Positions 21,232 through 21,753 of a stretch of DNA of 21,753 nt are shown one piece after another (the first letter of the stretch is position 1; each line of letters starts with the position of its first letter). The translations under genes were made by a program, and so were the position numbers. Source of the stretch: Pigoraptor vietnamica (Eukaryota; Opisthokonta; Filasterea); assembly GCA_943704525.1 (NCBI GenBank), contig CALSCQ010003206.1, forward strand, positions 1 through 21,753, in the 5' to 3' direction. Below the pieces are notes generated by a model. The model was not told the DNA's origin and made no database searches. It saw only the letters and a list, made by a program, of their open reading frames with translations.

Positions 21232-21646
21232 CTACTGCACGCCGCGTGGGTCGATGGGAAGGCCGAGCGCAGCCATCGCCGCGACAAAGCGCGGGAGATA
21301 GCGCTCGGAATACGACTTGAAATACGAGGCGAAAACCTGGACGTTCTCGATGAGATTGGTGGCCTCAAACGGTCAAAGCGCACAGCGGCGACGAGGAGTG
21401 GGCCGAGGGCCACCTCGCAACACCTCGCAACACCTCGCACACGCACACGCGGCAGTGCATGGCAGTGACGAGGAGTGGCCGAGAAAACCTTGCAGACGCA
21501 CACGCTGCAGCAGTTCATGGAGAGACATGGTGCGTGGGACCTCACCTGATCATGGGGCGACACGAAATTGTGCGATAGCTCATGCGAAAATGTGAAGAAC
21601 CAGAAGATGTAGGCGCCTTGCTGGGCAGTCACGGTGCCGTCGGGCG
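21232..21646 (-). CDS. C-terminal part of a protein with a zinc-protease-like HELSH motif, 5' end missing (2 exons visible)
   Basis: Exons in transcript order are 21646-21546 and 21363-21232, joined in phase 0 across the intron 21364-21545. The stop TAG is at 21232-21234. About 77 residues are visible. The first exon holds GAYIFWFFTFSHELSHNFVS followed by PHDQ, which contains HELSH with a third histidine at the metzincin-like position (H-x3-H-x5-H). The last exon encodes FASYFKSYSERYLPRFVAAM and ends LPIDPRGVQ. The layout, a hydrophobic helix, HELxHN, a histidine and a final YxxxYLP helix, recalls the C terminus of large HSP90-like-ATPase proteins of the sacsin-like/DUF3684 type, from memory only. 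Another zinc-peptidase-like family is possible. The upstream exon is cut off by a (TG)n tract in the preceding intron. The exons themselves are well supported; the family call is tentative. Confidence 0.55.
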
Positions 21647-21652
21647 CTGCAT

Positions 21653-21666
21653 GGTGTGTGTGTGTT

Positions 21667-21753
<87 letters not shown>
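21653..21753. repeat. (TG)n microsatellite at the right edge
   Basis: About 100 bases of nearly pure TG run to the window end. On the sense strand of the adjacent gene this is (AC)n in an intron, immediately before the acceptor of the exon at 21646. The true length is probably greater. Confidence 0.97.

Overview
The window is nuclear DNA from a GC-rich, intron-dense eukaryote, probably unicellular. Almost every recognisable gene is split by short GT-AG introns (about 64-400 bases), and the encoded families (V-ATPase B, CIAO2B, NDUFA4, MOV10/SDE3, KCTD9) are eukaryotic. I cannot name the lineage from sequence alone. One intron has the hallmarks of a minor-spliceosome (U12-type) AT-AC intron, so the organism probably keeps both spliceosomes. 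The window starts in a run of 19 G and ends in a (TG)n tract of about 100 bases, which suggests a complete draft contig broken at simple repeats.

Layout, left to right. 50-2074 (-): KCTD9-like protein (BTB domain plus pentapeptide repeats), eight exons visible, with the 3' part off the left edge. 2742-5293 (-): complete V-ATPase subunit B, seven exons. 5913-6824 (+): CIAO2B (MIP18), a cytosolic Fe-S targeting factor, four exons, divergent from V-ATPase B across 619 bases. 7246-7589 (-): small NDUFA4-like respiratory subunit, two exons. 7590-11622: a gene-poor stretch of about 4 kb with AT-rich patches, tandem repeats and a possible single Sel1-repeat relic. 11623-13351 (+): type II membrane protein with a PC-esterase/SGNH-like lumenal domain, two exons. 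13519-16237 (-): an intronless double-module Sel1-repeat protein that is open only if four single-base +1 shifts are allowed. 16855-21136 (+): complete MOV10/SDE3-family RNA helicase, ten exons, divergent from the Sel1 gene across 617 bases. 21232-21646 (-): last two visible exons of a protein carrying a zinc-protease-like HELSH motif; its 5' part is off the right edge.

The genes do not form a pathway. They are ordinary housekeeping and regulatory genes: proton pumping, Fe-S cluster delivery, respiration, RNA silencing or decay, and protein scaffolding. No operon, CRISPR array, convincing tRNA or intact transposon was seen.

Most of the unusual biology concerns gene expression. It comprises the AT-AC intron in CIAO2B, an array of acceptor-like repeats inside a KCTD9 intron, a tandemly duplicated 5' splice site and a GC-AG intron in the helicase gene, and the four same-direction frameshifts in the Sel1 gene. 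Exon boundaries were assigned by hand from splice signals, exact reading-phase agreement and family conservation; none has transcript support here.
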